Shown piece after piece: positions 32,868 to 44,070 of a DNA stretch of 64,000 nucleotides (the stretch's first letter is position 1; every line of letters starts with the position of its first letter). Below the pieces are notes generated by a model. That model did not search any database. It had not been told where the DNA came from and saw only the letters and a list, made by a program, of their open reading frames with translations. A program made the position numbers and the translations under genes. This DNA comes from Dipteris shenzhenensis. Taxonomy: Eukaryota; Polypodiophyta; Polypodiopsida; Gleicheniales. The stretch is from NCBI GenBank assembly GCA_047967505.1, contig CM106541.1; one strand, written 5' to 3'.

Positions 32868-33290
32868 TTAGGAGAAACAATGCAAGACACGGAATGCATA
32901 AAATACACAATACAAAAAGCGCACAGAATGGAAGAGACAAATAGACACCGATATAAGTGATTCACCCAGCGTGGGCTATGTCCATGAAGAAACAACCAGT
33001 CCTACGTCTTTCTTACCCAGCAAGCGAGAAGATAGAAGATACAAGCAGGATATCCATTGCTTTCCTGGTATGCGAGCCACACCCTTATCTTACAATTTTG
33101 ACCACACAACTCATAAGCAGTTAACTCATGCACCAATTTTCATCTATTTTTTGCTTCGGGAGCACTACCCTGAACCCCTGCCAAGGGGGGCTAAATGCAT
33201 GTCACCATGCCGTCTTGAAATCCCCCAGCTACCCCCCCTTCATGGAATGGATATAAGCGTGCTTGGTTCCACATCACAACCAAAAAAAAA
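32868..33290 (-). mobile_element. Probable LTR of the minus-strand copia fragment
   Basis: The minus strand shows GGACATAGCCCACGCTGGGT followed by a GTGAATCACTTATATC-like block and ends TTTCTCCTAACA, then TTAGTTCCAGAGCG, which resembles a tRNA primer site. This pattern is common in the R/U5 part of plant copia LTRs. The upstream edge is uncertain. Confidence 0.45.
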
Positions 33291-33562
33291 TCTCTGAAAA
33301 AATATTAGGCTCCACATACAACATCACCTCTAATAGTGGTCCGATGCTTGGCAGGGATGACCACCCGACTCTAGAATCGGACTCATCATAGTCAGAGTGG
33401 TTGGATGTCAAACACTCAGAGAGCAAAAAACTGTCACCAAGCAAGAGCAACAGCTAGCCAAGTTGGCATGGGCACAACAAGTCATATAAAGATGAAGGCA
33501 TGGCATGACCAACACATAGTGGAGAATCCCTCAAGAAAAGCATGCTTGTGTTGAAAACTCAC
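33291..33562. other. No gene recognised
   Basis: No conserved frame, LTR edge or repeat is visible. Confidence 0.3.
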
Positions 33563-34400
33563 TGTACAACTATTTGACTTACAAGCAAAGGTGGTCCTAG
33601 ATCTACTCAATGAAAATAAGGTAAATCCTTAGCATGCAACCACCTTTTAAATTTCACCTTTATGGTGCACCCATGAGGCATGAACCAAGTTTCATATTCA
33701 GATTGAGACCAATGATCAACGCTACATGCTAAGTCTAAAGTGATGGCTCCCACAAAAGGTAATTTTTTCATGCATAGTCATAGTATTGTCTTCACTCGTC
33801 TCCTTTGCAAGCAAGCCTTGCCCCAATGTTCTACATAGTATTCCCTTGCAAGCTCTCCCCAGTTACCTTTTGCGCTACCTCCTTGCACTCCCCGTAGATG
33901 TTGTTATATCAGTTACAATAATACCATACAACTGCTTGACTTACAAGCAAAAGTGATCCTTGAGCTATTCAACAAAAGTAAGGTAAAGCCTTACCATGCA
34001 GCCACCTTTCAAATTTCACATTTATGGCACACCCATGAGGGATCAAACCAAGTTGCATATTCTACATCATTGAGACCGGTGATCACAAAGGCAACGTTGC
34101 ATGCTAAGCCTAAAGTGATAGGCTCTCACAAAAGTTAATTTTTCATGCATAGTCACACTATTGTCTTCACTCATGTCCTTTGCATACAAGCCTCACCCCA
34201 ATGCTCTACACAAGCCTAAAGTGAGGGCTGCCACAAAAGGTATTTTTTCCTGCATAGTTACACTATTGTCTTCACTCATGTCCTTTGCAAACAAGCCTTG
34301 CCCCAATTCTCTACACAATATTCCCTTGCAAGCTCTCCCCAACTACCTTTTGCATTGCCTCATGGCACACCCTGTAGATCTTGTTGCACCTATTACAATG
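33563..34400 (+). repeat. Tandem repeat, about 361-bp unit, two and a half copies
   Basis: Units start near 33563 and 33924 (CTTGACTTACAAGCAAA or TTTGACTTACAAGCAAA). A partial unit begins near 34205. All share ATTGTCTTCACTC, TCCTTTGCAA and TTCCCTTGCAAGCTCTCCCC or part of these. Confidence 0.8.
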
Positions 34401-35053
34401 TCGTCTATGAAATCATATCCCAACATAAGGCCCTTCAAGAAGAGATCCTTCCAATCAGCTGGGATATGCAATCATAACTTGGTTTATAAATACAACTAGA
34501 ATGATTTTTTGGTTAGTGACACTTTGCAGCTTTCTATTGGTGCTCATCAAATGAGATCAAGTGCAATGTAGAAGCAACTTGAGGGTGGTTTTTTGGATAA
34601 GCCAAATCCCTTTCATTGGTCGACATCTTTCTTATAGGGATGTGATGATTTGGTGTGTAGTGTGTGTTGTGGGTTCAAGACCTTTAGAGTTTGAGGTTTT
34701 TGATGTGTGTATTAGTCTTTTCCAAATTCTTCTACACGAATGTCGACATGATCACCGTGTGAGCTCCAATGAGATTCGTAGGCCTAAGGAGACTTCATGG
34801 ATCTAACACGGTTGCATTGTTTAACAAAATATCAACTCTAGCCTTTGTGTTTCTATTCTTTCTAATTGCAAGTTTGAGTTGACTCTCTTTGTAGTGGAAA
34901 ACACCTCATCGTAATGTTTCTAGGTCCTTGAGAAAAAGCTACATTTTTCCCTAAATTGCTACGGTATGTTCTAGATTCAATTGTCTTACGTTTTTACAAG
35001 TTCATACATTTGTATCCACCAAAATTGAATTTGTATTTGAAAAATATCAATAG

Positions 35054-35066
35054 TGGTATCAAAGCC
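35054..35066 (+). promoter_or_regulatory. Primer binding site 1 of the TRIM-like element
   Basis: TGGTATCAAAGCC follows the LTR and matches the initiator-Met tRNA type with one difference in the core. Confidence 0.75.
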
Positions 35067-35131
35067 GATGGATTCCAAGACGGAAGCCTGTATCAACCAA
35101 AATCAAATTTTTATTTGAAAAATACCAATAG

Positions 35132-35144
35132 TGGTACCAAAGCC
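35132..35144 (+). promoter_or_regulatory. Duplicated primer site 2 of the TRIM-like element
   Basis: TGGTACCAAAGCC lies 78 bases after the first site, inside a tandem duplication that also copies the LTR end (AATACCAATAG) and the following GATGGATTCCAA. Confidence 0.7.
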
Positions 35145-36027
35145 GATGGATTCCAAAATAGAAGACTATATGAAGCTTGAGAAGTTCACTGGTTCAAACT
35201 ATTAGTTCTTCTTTTGCAATGATTGCAACCTTTGATGATGAATTTCGGTTTGGGGAGAGATTTCTTGGTTTTGTTCTTCTCTCCTTGTGCCTGTGAGAAA
35301 GAGTTTCCCTCTAGGTGAACTTTGCTTCTAGCTAACTTTGATGAAGCCCTTTTGCTCTAAGTGTTCATAGCTTTGTCAAGAATTTTCTTTTGAAAGAATC
35401 AACATCTTTGATGGATTTCCCAACTTTTGATTGAGGGGGATTGTTATGGATACGCAATGACAACTTGTTTGTGCATGCAATTGCAAGGGGTCTTTTCTTA
35501 GTGACACTTTGCAACTTTCTATTGGAGCTCATCAAATGAGATCATGTACCTAAGAGCAACTTGAGGTGAATTTTTGGATAAGTTGAATCTCTTTCATTGG
35601 GCAACATCTTTCCTATAGGGATATGACAATTTGGTGTGGAGTTATACTATGGGTTCAAGACCTACAGAGTTTGATGTTTCTGATGTGTATATGAGTCTTG
35701 TTCTTCTACATAGATGTGACATAATCACCTTGTGAGCTTTAACAAGGCTTGTAGGCCTAAGAAGGCTTCATGGATCTAACTTGACTGTGTCGATGTAGTT
35801 CCTATTTGACCAAATGTTTAGCTCTAGCCTATGTGTGTCAATTCATATCTAGTTGCAAGCCTGATTTGACTCTTTTCTAATGCAAAATGTCTCTGGGTCC
35901 TTGAGATAAATCTATGTTTCCAGCCTAAATTTGCTACATCTGTTCTAGATTCAACCATCTTACTTTCATGTAAGATCCTACATTTGTATCAACCAAATTC
36001 GAGCCTATATTTTCCGAATACCAACGA

Positions 36028-38380
36028 TAGTCTCACCATACCCAATTGACTAGATGCAAAAGAGCCAGCAACTACTACAAAATGATAACTTATGACGGGT
36101 TTGCATAGCTTCCCTGGGTGGGGAAGCCTAATTTAGTGCCATCAAAGTGGAGGCATCAATTAGCACCTACAAGATTGTGATTAATCGATCATCATCAAGC
36201 GAAGGAAGGTAAGCATCAACAGGCCCCTCATCGAGCATGTTTTTGAGTTGCCAATTTTTCTCCCCCTCCTGGATATGAAGCTCAGAGCCATCCCAGCTTG
36301 CGAGAGCCTGCTGACACACTACATGCGACTCCCTTGTCTTCTCTTTATGGATGATGGGGGCATATAGTCCACACGAGAGAAAATATATAGTACAAAATCT
36401 AAATCTTGAAGAATAACGATGTACTAGGTGAAAGGAAGGCATCCTAATAGCATAAAGTCATCCAAGATGTATCCCATCTTACTATAGAGAAGAGGCAAAA
36501 CTTTAACCTCTCCACGGAGAAACAAACGAGTCTCTTCATACTTTTTGAAGGGATACTCTTAAAGAAATTAGTAACATGCCTAAGGCTCTCAAGATGTGTG
36601 TGTGTGGGGGGGGGGGGTCCACCTCTAAGGTTACTTTTGAAAGGCTTTGCACTTTTGACATATTAAGTAAAGCCATGTGTCTCTTTGTGCTCAATTGTTG
36701 ATGAATAGGCCTCTTGTATAGTAGCCTTTACCAAATAGTGTTTGGAGTGAGGCATTCTTATTGAGTGGTGGCTCCAATAGAGCTTGCCTTTATAAGAGTA
36801 GTGTTTGGAGTGTGACATTCTTATGGAGTAGTGGTGCCAATAGAGCTTTTAGAGACTATAGATCTCCATGGAGAATTGACACAAAACAATGCAAATACTT
36901 CTTCCATGGGTTGTGAAATAGCCGAACACTAATGTTTTTTAATCACATGCAAATACCTTTTCCATGGGTTGTATGGCACTATCATCTTTTTTTGCATTTC
37001 CAATATTCACATCCCCAAAGGTTGACTCTTGCCACCTACACTTCTCGACTTATCTCAAGTTTATCTTGCTTATGGTACAATGTCCAACTCAAACAACAAT
37101 TTCCAACAAGAAGGTGTGAAAAGGAAGTGGAGTTTTGTTTTGTCAAGAATAAATGCACTTTCATGGACCTTTGGAAAGTGATGCTCTTCATTTACAAGAA
37201 ACTCACCTACAATTTGCAATGTGGTGGTGTGTTCCTTATGTTATTAGAACCACTTGATGAAGCTAAGGCTTAATTACATATTGCTCACAATGAATTCTTG
37301 CTATGGAAATTATGAGCTCACCCATTTACTACATTCCATGTTTATAATGAAGCCTATGTTGATGGGAGTTATGATAAACATTCCCATTTTATGGTATATG
37401 AATTTCTTCGCAATGCCTTTCTTGCGCAAGCATCAATCTAGCAAGATTTGGATCATTTCTTGGACGACTCATTTTTTAATATATTTGCATGTGATTTCCA
37501 TGGTTAATATGGCAAGGAACATTGAGTGCTTAAGAAAGGACAAATTCGATAGCTTTGTAAATTTCCCAAGGAAAGTGTGCCTTCCCTTTTGCCTTGCTAC
37601 ATACATATATTCTTGACACTCAATGATGCATATTTGCATTCATATGCATGTTATTTTTGCACATCATTCACAATTGCAAAAGTGCATGCATTCACATTGT
37701 TTAGTTGGCAAGAACAAGCTATTGTGCCTTAATAGAGCTACTATGAGACACATAAGTAAAGTACTCTTCACAACTTTGCCATATTAGCAAAAATGAAAAC
37801 CATTTATACTAGAAATTTTTGAGTATGGAAAGATGTTCCAAGTTTTTAAGAATGGGATACAATTCGGATTCAATTTTATATATATAGTCTTCTCTCTCTC
37901 ACACACACACACACACGCACACATACACGTACACATTAGAGAGAATCTCCAAGCTATAATCTCAAGGCATTTGAGCATTACTAGTTTCTCCAACATGGCC
38001 ACACCCTAGCTATGGAAGCATACATGGCATGTGACCTATCATAGATGTATTGGCTTTTCCAAATCATGGCTGGGCTCAAATCAGGTCTTAATCAATTTAG
38101 CCAATATATTCCTATCATAGATGTATTGGCTTTCAACGTTCATGACAATTGTCTTGCTTGCTTCTTATCAATGTCATACTTTTTGGATTCACAAACTACT
38201 GCTCTTGGACTTTTTGATACGCATTGTAGCGTAATTAATGGTGGCAAGACTCATCAAACAATGTCTCAAAACATCGGGAGAAACACAGATCTCCGAAGAA
38301 ACAAGCTACGGTAGCAGCAAACTTAAGAGCCCTCAGTAAAAAAAAAACTTGATCACGAAGAGAACAGTGCAAAGCATGGC
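36028..38380. other. No gene recognised; microsatellites and short duplications
   Basis: Several short frames occur without conserved motifs. A minus-strand frame at 36167-36442 is the longest well-mixed one but matches nothing I know. The stretch holds a poly-G run (36606-36617), a tandem duplication of about 70 bp near 36725-36850, a repeated CTTCCATGGGTTGT/TTTCCATGGGTTGT block near 36900-36970, and a (CA)n run at about 37900-37925. Confidence 0.35.
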
Positions 38381-38579
38381 TCAGGTAGAGAATGATTTTG
38401 GATGACAAATGAGTCATAGTTAATGATTTTGGATGACAAATAGGCAATCTTCCATGAGAAGGTACTGAGAGACACAGCTTTCTCAGGCTGGAGATCACAT
38501 TAAAGGTTACTTAGCATACGCAGACCTATAGGCAGAGCATCTTGAGACAGAACTGGGAAAGGGGAGTTTTCAGGATGGC

Positions 38580-38935
38580 ACGAGCATGCAAAAAAATACA
38601 ATACAGAACTTGTGGCAGCCTTTCATGTGAAGGACCGGAAGATAAGGTCTGCAAATGACAATGGCATATCAAACAGGGTTTTGGCAATCATAGGTCTTGT
38701 GAAAGAAGCTCAGATTCTCGTGACAGAAGCTGAGACTCTCAAGTTCTCAACAGAAGATTCCGTGGGAAGAACCTGAAAATATGGTCTGCAGAATAACGAT
38801 GCAATGTCAAACAGGGTTTTGGCAATCATAAGTGTCGTGAAAGAAGCTCAGATTCTCGAGAAGGTGAAGTTGACAGAAGCTAAGACTCTCAAGATCGCTA
38901 GTTACGACCTACGATGCGAAGGAAGAAGCTGAGAT
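38580..38935 (+). repeat. Degenerate tandem repeat with matching peptides in one frame
   Basis: Two units of about 138 bp share AACAGGGTTTTGGCAATCAT and GTGAAAGAAGCTCAGATTCT. In one plus frame both encode SNRVLAII followed by VKEAQIL and TEA.TLK, separated by a single TGA. The second unit ends at another stop. It may be a decayed exon with an internal repeat; I do not recognise the family. Confidence 0.5.
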
Positions 38936-39174
38936 TCACAATAAAAATGGCCTGCAATTGCCGGAAGGAGCTTAACAGGGAAACGTTTACGTCTGCTGCC
39001 AAATCAAGGTGATTGCGGACTGGAACTAAATCTGCTGGCAAATCACGCTCATATTGATCAAGCTCAAAAACTCTGCTGGCGAATCACTTGATCAACGCAG
39101 GCCTGCTTGCAGAAGAGAAATCTCCAATTGCTCCGGAAGCTCCTTGTCTGCAGGTTATCGCCAGACAACTTTAG

Positions 39175-39636
39175 CTATCGAAACAATGTGCTTAATGCGT
39201 CTCTGATGTTATTAGACAACATAAAGAGCTGGACGCAAGCGAAGTTCACATACTCTGTAGAAGTTGTGTCGCTAGCAGCTGGTCTTACCGCCACAGTGAC
39301 TTTGCTCAGCCTGCTTGGTCTTGGCTGCTGTCCGGAAGATAAAGAGGTCATGAGATCATGCTTCAGCGGCTTGTCCGTCGGTATTTTGCTTCTAGGATTA
39401 CCGCCTTTCTTTGACGATAGCTGAGAAATGCAACAGCCTTTCTTCGCAGCAGCGATAGGGACTGGAGATGGAGGAATGCGGTGCAGACGACAGCGAAATG
39501 AGCCCGCGTGTGTGGTAGGGGCACACAAACAGCTTCTCTTGTTGGAAGGAGCTGAATCGGAACCTTTGTTGATGGCAGACGTCTTGCCGGATCCATCTGT
39601 GTTTCCACAATGTCTGCCATCAAAGAAAGATCGCAA
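39175..39636 (-). CDS. Small plant protein with C-L-C-A-P-T-T-H motif, 5' end unresolved
   Basis: The frame contains, at 39478-39531, a cysteine-histidine motif starting CLCAPTTHAGS and ending FRCRLHR. This motif defines a family of small land-plant proteins often annotated as serine-rich-protein related; their biochemical role is unknown to me. Before it lies a G/S/N/K-rich stretch (GNTDGSGKTSAINKGSDSAPSN shortened here: GNTDGSGKTS), also usual for the family. After it the frame runs about 100 more residues, longer than many members. No in-frame ATG precedes the motif; the first codon is TTG after a TGA at 39643-39645. Either an upstream exon joins at the AG near 39615 (a TTTCTTTGATGGCAG-like acceptor), or a 1-base shift separates it from the ATG at 39620, whose product begins MADI. 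Host gene or recent pseudogene; the motif identification is firm. Confidence 0.6.
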   Translation of the reverse strand: MRSFFDGRHCGNTDGSGKTSAINKGSDSAPSNKRSCLCAPTTHAGSFRCRLHRIPPSPVPIAAAKKGCCISQLSSKKGGNPRSKIPTDKPLKHDLMTSLSSGQQPRPSRLSKVTVAVRPAASDTTSTEYVNFACVQLFMLSNNIRDALSTLFR

Positions 39637-39645
39637 GGAAAATCA

Positions 39646-40773
39646 TCGCCGTACTTCATCAATCAGTGCTTCATACTCGAAGCATGAACACCGCGACAAG
39701 AGCGAATCATTCCGATGTCATTTTCGCCAAAAATCATTCCGATGTCTTCGAGATTACCTCGTTTGGGACACAGGATCCAAGCTCTGCTTGGCCAGATTTG
39801 AAACGGAACTGGTGAGCGGGAAACAATGAATATCTTCAGATTCCGCTTCCGGCATAGTCTCTCCCATTTCGAAATCTCACGTCACAGATCTTGTTTCTGT
39901 TTGCTCAAGAATAGCAACGAAGCATCCTCTTTTAGCAATCGCGATTTCTGGTTGCTTCATCGCACCGATTCTCTCGATGCTCTGTCAAAGCCGAACTCGC
40001 GCTCCATAGTTGACCTAGCGCAAATTCCTCTTGCTTCCCCTCTTCCCATCACAACTTTTTCCCGCCGTCGCTGACCGAGTAACGCGCTCGAAAAGCTTGG
40101 TCTCCGTGCCTTCGGCTACGGTGCAAACGTCAAGTTCTCAGCTCCACAACAATCACGATCCCTCCTGCAACTTTCTTGAACAGGAACACAGCCACACATT
40201 CCACGATCTTTCTGCAGCACAACACCCAGTATCGATGGACACCCGATTATTAGCAACCGCGTTACCAGATTCAAAATCTTTTGCTTTCATCGCCTGCTTC
40301 GGCTTGCAATGCCGAGCAGACACAATTAATACGGAAACAAAAGCCAGCGGAAATCGATCAGACTGTGCAACCTGATGCTCGCATTCCTTACCTGTGCCTG
40401 ACCCATTCTTCATCGTCATTCAAGCAACAATGCTGCGATGCTCCCATCAAGCTATAAAGCAGACATCGATCAGAGATAGGCTCGGGAGCAACATCGATCA
40501 GACCTCGAAAATCGCAAGTGCAACTTTATCAATGCTCCGAATTTCCTGCAGGCAAAAAAGCAACATCGTTTCGATTCAAGCAACAAATGTAACAAAGGAT
40601 GATCGATCTGAGCTCAGATTAAGATCATGGAAGCAAAGAAACATTGATGAAACCTTCGATTGAGTGTCTGTGTGCTCCCATCTTCATCTTCATCTTCATC
40701 TTCATCTCCATCTCCGTTGAAGCTAACAAGAGCATTTTTGAAGCCTCGAGAATCTTTCTATTTTCCCAAAATT
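39646..40773 (-). promoter_or_regulatory. CpG-rich upstream region of the motif gene
   Basis: The stretch upstream of the minus-strand gene has no conserved frame. It is CpG-rich and carries a CTTCAT repeat, as many plant 5' leaders do. A TTTATAAATAAAAGG block on the minus strand near 40797-40812 (and again 62 bases away) could serve as a TATA region. Role inferred. Confidence 0.3.
40680..40715 (+). repeat. (CATCTT)n microsatellite
   Basis: Six near-perfect CATCTT/CATCTC units. Confidence 0.85.
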
Positions 40774-40903
40774 CTGTGTAAATTGATTCTATACCCCTTT
40801 TATTTATAAAATAAAAAATTAGATGTTACCCTAACCTGTGTAAATTGATTCTATACCCCTTTTATTTATAAAATAAAAAATTAGATGTTACCCTAACCTG
40901 TGT
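40774..40903 (+). repeat. 62-bp perfect tandem duplication
   Basis: Two identical units start CTGTGTAAATTGATTC at 40774 and 40836, with the first six bases of a third unit at 40898. Identity of the copies points to a recent event. Each carries a TTTATAAAATAAAA block. Confidence 0.95.
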
Positions 40904-41299
40904 CAGATATCATCCCACCTCTAGTAACATGCCCACACTGCTTGGCTTGCAAGCAACATCTCTCAAACTTTTGTCACTCGTTGCGGACTCACAACATCAC
41001 CCCGATTGTTGTAAGTCTCTACCTCTTAAGTATTCATCTCAATCAATCACTTCTGACGTGAACACCTGGAAAACCCTCCCATAGGCTGCACAAATTTCAA
41101 ATAAATGTGCCAATTTTGTTGGTGCAGCTGCTTTGAGGCCTTCCACATGAGGGAGTGGATGCCTTGTACTAGCAATAATTATAAAAAGGGTTGCCCTTGA
41201 ATAAAGAATTAAGCTACAACATGGGGTCCCACGTCCTCGAACTGCCCCCAAGCCCGACTCCCCCTTGCACTTGAAAGGTAAAAGTATTGCCTTCAAAGG
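40904..41299. other. No gene recognised
   Basis: No conserved frame is visible in the stretch between the CpG island and the segmental duplication. Confidence 0.35.
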
Positions 41300-43840
41300 A
41301 AAACAGAAACGTCATTGATATGTCCAAACTTAAGCTTGGTTCAAAGATGATTACCTATCAAATGTGCATTGGACACATTCATTCACCTTACCTTTAATGC
41401 CTGCATTGGACAAGAGCTTTCACATTCACTCACCTTACTTTTCTCACCTTATCCAAGCTGTAACACTTTTGGATTGTTGAACAACATATGTGCCGTGTGC
41501 CATCGAACCCCCTCAAGTCATGTTGGTTCAATGCACCTTGAGAAATCTATATGAATCTTTAGAACATGGGTGTACCTACCTATCTTTATTGTTGGAATCC
41601 AGGTGGCATTGCAAAACATCACTTGATAAAAGCTTTGGGAAATGACTTTTTGGTGTAATTTTTCATCCCAACGTTGGAGCATGAAAATATCGATCTCATC
41701 ACATTTGGGAGTGAAGACCCATTTCTCACTTTCTACCAGTTGTTTTAGTTAATGCTTACTATTCGAAGGACACAAAAGGTGTTCATTTTATTTTCTACGA
41801 AGCCATATTTACATTGTATTGATTTAATGATGTATCTAAACTCCAAAACTAAGCTCCATTAGTTGGGGGCTTGCCTATAATTAGCTCTCAACTAATTCAT
41901 CCATTAGTTTGCTCATCTATACATCCCATCTAACTATTCTAAAGGCCCTTAATCTCAAGAAATTCCTCCATTAGTCTACTCATCTATGCAACCCATCTCC
42001 CTAATCTCAACCCCTTAATAGCTCTCACCTAATTCCTCCATTAGTTTGCTCATCTATACTTCCCATCTACCTATTCTAAAAGCCCTTAATATCAACAAAT
42101 AATTCCAAGAATTCAACTTAAGCTAAGGAGAAAATTTTTTCACTTGGATCATTTAATTATTTGTTAGGTGAAAAGGTGGAGAACTCCAATTGAGCTAAGG
42201 TCAAAGAGATAGCTTTAAAATTTGATGAAGAGGGGGATTTAACTCAAAACCTCTATTACTTCCTCTCAAGGTCATGCCATAAGGCTAGATGAAGATATTA
42301 CATAAGAAGTAGAGGATAAGAGTTATCAATTCTCACCCTCATAAATAAGAGGGGAGGGGGGGCCCCTTCTCATAAATAGAGGGAAGTTCTCATTATCTTG
42401 CCCTTACCTTTTCCAGTGATTAAAACGTTTTTGAATTATTTTCAATTGGGTGGACTACTATCTCCTTGTTGTATGTCCCCTAATTCCTCCATTACTTTGC
42501 TCATCTATAAATCCCATCTACCTATCCTAAAGGCCCTTGATCTCAACAATAATTCCATACTTACAATTTAACTTGAGCAGAAACTTAATTGAACAGGCCT
42601 TTATTTTTCAATTGAGAAATTCAATTGATTTCTTAGGGGGAAATGTGGAGTAACCCAATTAAGCTAAGCTTAAAGGGAAGGCTTCAAAATTTTTATGCAA
42701 ACAAAGGACTTGACTTAAGACATCTATTCCGCACTTAATAAGTCTTGCCACTAAGCTACACAAAGTTATTGTTAAAGAAATAAAGTAAAGGGGTATTAAA
42801 TTCTTTTTTTTTAATAAATAAACTTGCCGAATTTATCAAGGGGTGGTCAGCCCAGCAAATAAAGACCTTAATACAAAAATTGGTATTATGGGCTTATCTA
42901 CCCCTGACCCAGGTTGCATGCAGCAAAAAACAAAGCCCCTACCCAGGGAAGAAACAACCTCGAATATCTAGTAATGTGATTCACAAGGGGGTCCTAAGAC
43001 AAGGTCACCCAGCTTAGGTTCCTCAGGTTACTCTTTACCAATGCTATTATGGCGGACTCGCAGAACCCAGCGGTTACCTTGTCTTGAAACATGATCCAAT
43101 TGCGGACATCCCAGACTACCATCATTACTGCAGCTCTAACATAGGGCTAGCACATGGCAAGCATCGACGGCATCCTAGAGTAGTCACCCAACAACACGAT
43201 CTGCCTTTGTGTTCCAAGGTAAAACTTGTGTATCAGACTCAAGTTCCGAATGGCACCTTTGACATTGTACCAAATCCCCCTTGTGATGACACAATGCCAC
43301 ATCAGGTGGTTGACCACCTCCGTTGCCTTGCTACAAAACCCTCCCCTTATAAATATAGGGAGGTCCTCATTAATCCATCTCCTATTTATCCCTCCCCTCC
43401 CTTTTCCACTAGTTAATACATTGCTAAATTGGAGGGGACCTATACACCATATCTTTTTTTTTTTTTTAAACTAATGAAACACGAAATTTGGATTGTTTCA
43501 CTCACTAAACTCGCATGTTTTGAAATCCTTGTTTTGTAAGGTAGCCTAGAAAACCAACAAACAAAGTTCAACACAGCTCCCTTAGGCTTTTACATAGTAG
43601 CATATAGGATAAAGAAGAGATGACATTTTTTAAAAGTGATTTGCACTCTTTTCAATCCCCTATAGAAAATGAAAGTATAAGGCAAAATCCCACATTATAT
43701 AGTGTACCACCATAGAGTGAATTTTTAAAACTCTATAGAAAATGAAAGTATAAGGCAAAATCTCACATTATATAGAAGCTTACTTCAATTATGTTTCATT
43801 ACTTACTTTGAGAAAACCTTGGTGACATTATTAAAATGTT
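41300..43840 (+). repeat. Segmental duplication, copy 1 (with LINE inserted)
   Basis: This copy matches 44430-45640 in order: the ACATTCATTCACCTTAC block, AACTCCAAAACTAAGCTCCA, a minisatellite of GCTCATCTATACATCCCATC-type units, the AATGAAACACGAAATTTGGATT block and TTTTACATAGTAGCA. It is longer mainly because of the LINE tail at 42803-43345. Confidence 0.75.
42803..43345 (-). mobile_element. 5'-truncated LINE 3' end
   Basis: The minus strand reads RGGFCSKATEVVNHLMWHCV, the zinc-binding region of plant LINE ORF2. It is followed by VKGAIRNLSLIHKFYLGTQ and VVWDVRNWIMF, and ends in a poly(A) tail (a run of T at 42804-42812 on the plus strand). It is absent from segmental copy 2, so it inserted after the duplication. 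Confidence 0.75.
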
Positions 43841-43882
43841 TGCTAAATTATTAAAAATATATTAAAGGGAATGACCGCGCGT

Positions 43883-44070
43883 GCATGTGTGTGTGTGTAC
43901 GCGCACATGTGTGTATGTACGCACGTATGTATGTATGTATAATGTATGTATGCATGCATGTATGTACGTATGTATCTATGTATGTATGTATAATGTATGT
44001 ATGCATGCATATATGTATGTACGTATGTATGTTTATATTATATGTATGTACGTACGTATACATCTACACA
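43883..44070 (+). repeat. Compound (TG)n/(TATG)n microsatellite
   Basis: A TG run passes into TATG, TACG and CATG units over about 190 bases. An apparent 80-codon frame of M, Y, V and C residues here is only the repeat translated. Confidence 0.95.

Larger units (their letters stand above)
31604..33290 (-). mobile_element. Ty1/copia fragment, minus strand: probable LTR, gag, protease
   Basis: On the minus strand a probable LTR end (to about 32870), gag and protease are readable. The rest of pol is missing at 31604, exactly where the LINE poly(A) ends. It belongs to a different copia family from the other copies: its gag begins MMEEGKLKIEKFNGKNCQHW. The LTR start is not defined. Confidence 0.7.
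34456..36027 (+). mobile_element. Small non-autonomous LTR retrotransposon (TRIM-like)
   Basis: Direct repeats of about 590 bp (34456-35053 and 35442-36027) flank only about 390 bp. A Met-tRNA primer site follows the first repeat, and a purine tract (TTGAGGGGGA, 35431-35440) precedes the second. No gag or pol is present, so it would depend on another element's proteins. The LTRs differ at many positions, so the insertion is old. Exact ends and a target duplication were not found. Confidence 0.7.
38381..40900. other. CpG-dense non-transposon island
   Basis: CpG is far commoner here than elsewhere: by eye, 25 CpG in 39841-40140, against a handful per 300 bases in most of the window. No transposon hallmark was seen. 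Methylated repeats lose CpG by deamination, so the island suggests DNA that is, or recently was, unmethylated, as around a real gene. The motif-bearing minus-strand frame lies inside it. Confidence 0.6.

Noticed and set aside
33563-34400. Tandem repeats as a possible CRISPR-like or centromeric array
   Set aside because: Units are about 361 bp, degenerate, without spacers, and only two and a half copies are present.
36167-36442. Minus-strand 91-codon frame ending GPVDAYLPSLDDDRLITIL
   Set aside because: Looks protein-like at one end but matches nothing I know, has no ATG context or neighbours to support it.
39107-39424. Plus-strand frame of 105 codons with hydrophobic segments, like a small membrane protein
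   Set aside because: It starts at TTG, not ATG, and is antisense to the frame carrying the conserved Cys-His motif; its hydrophobic stretches follow from that overlap.
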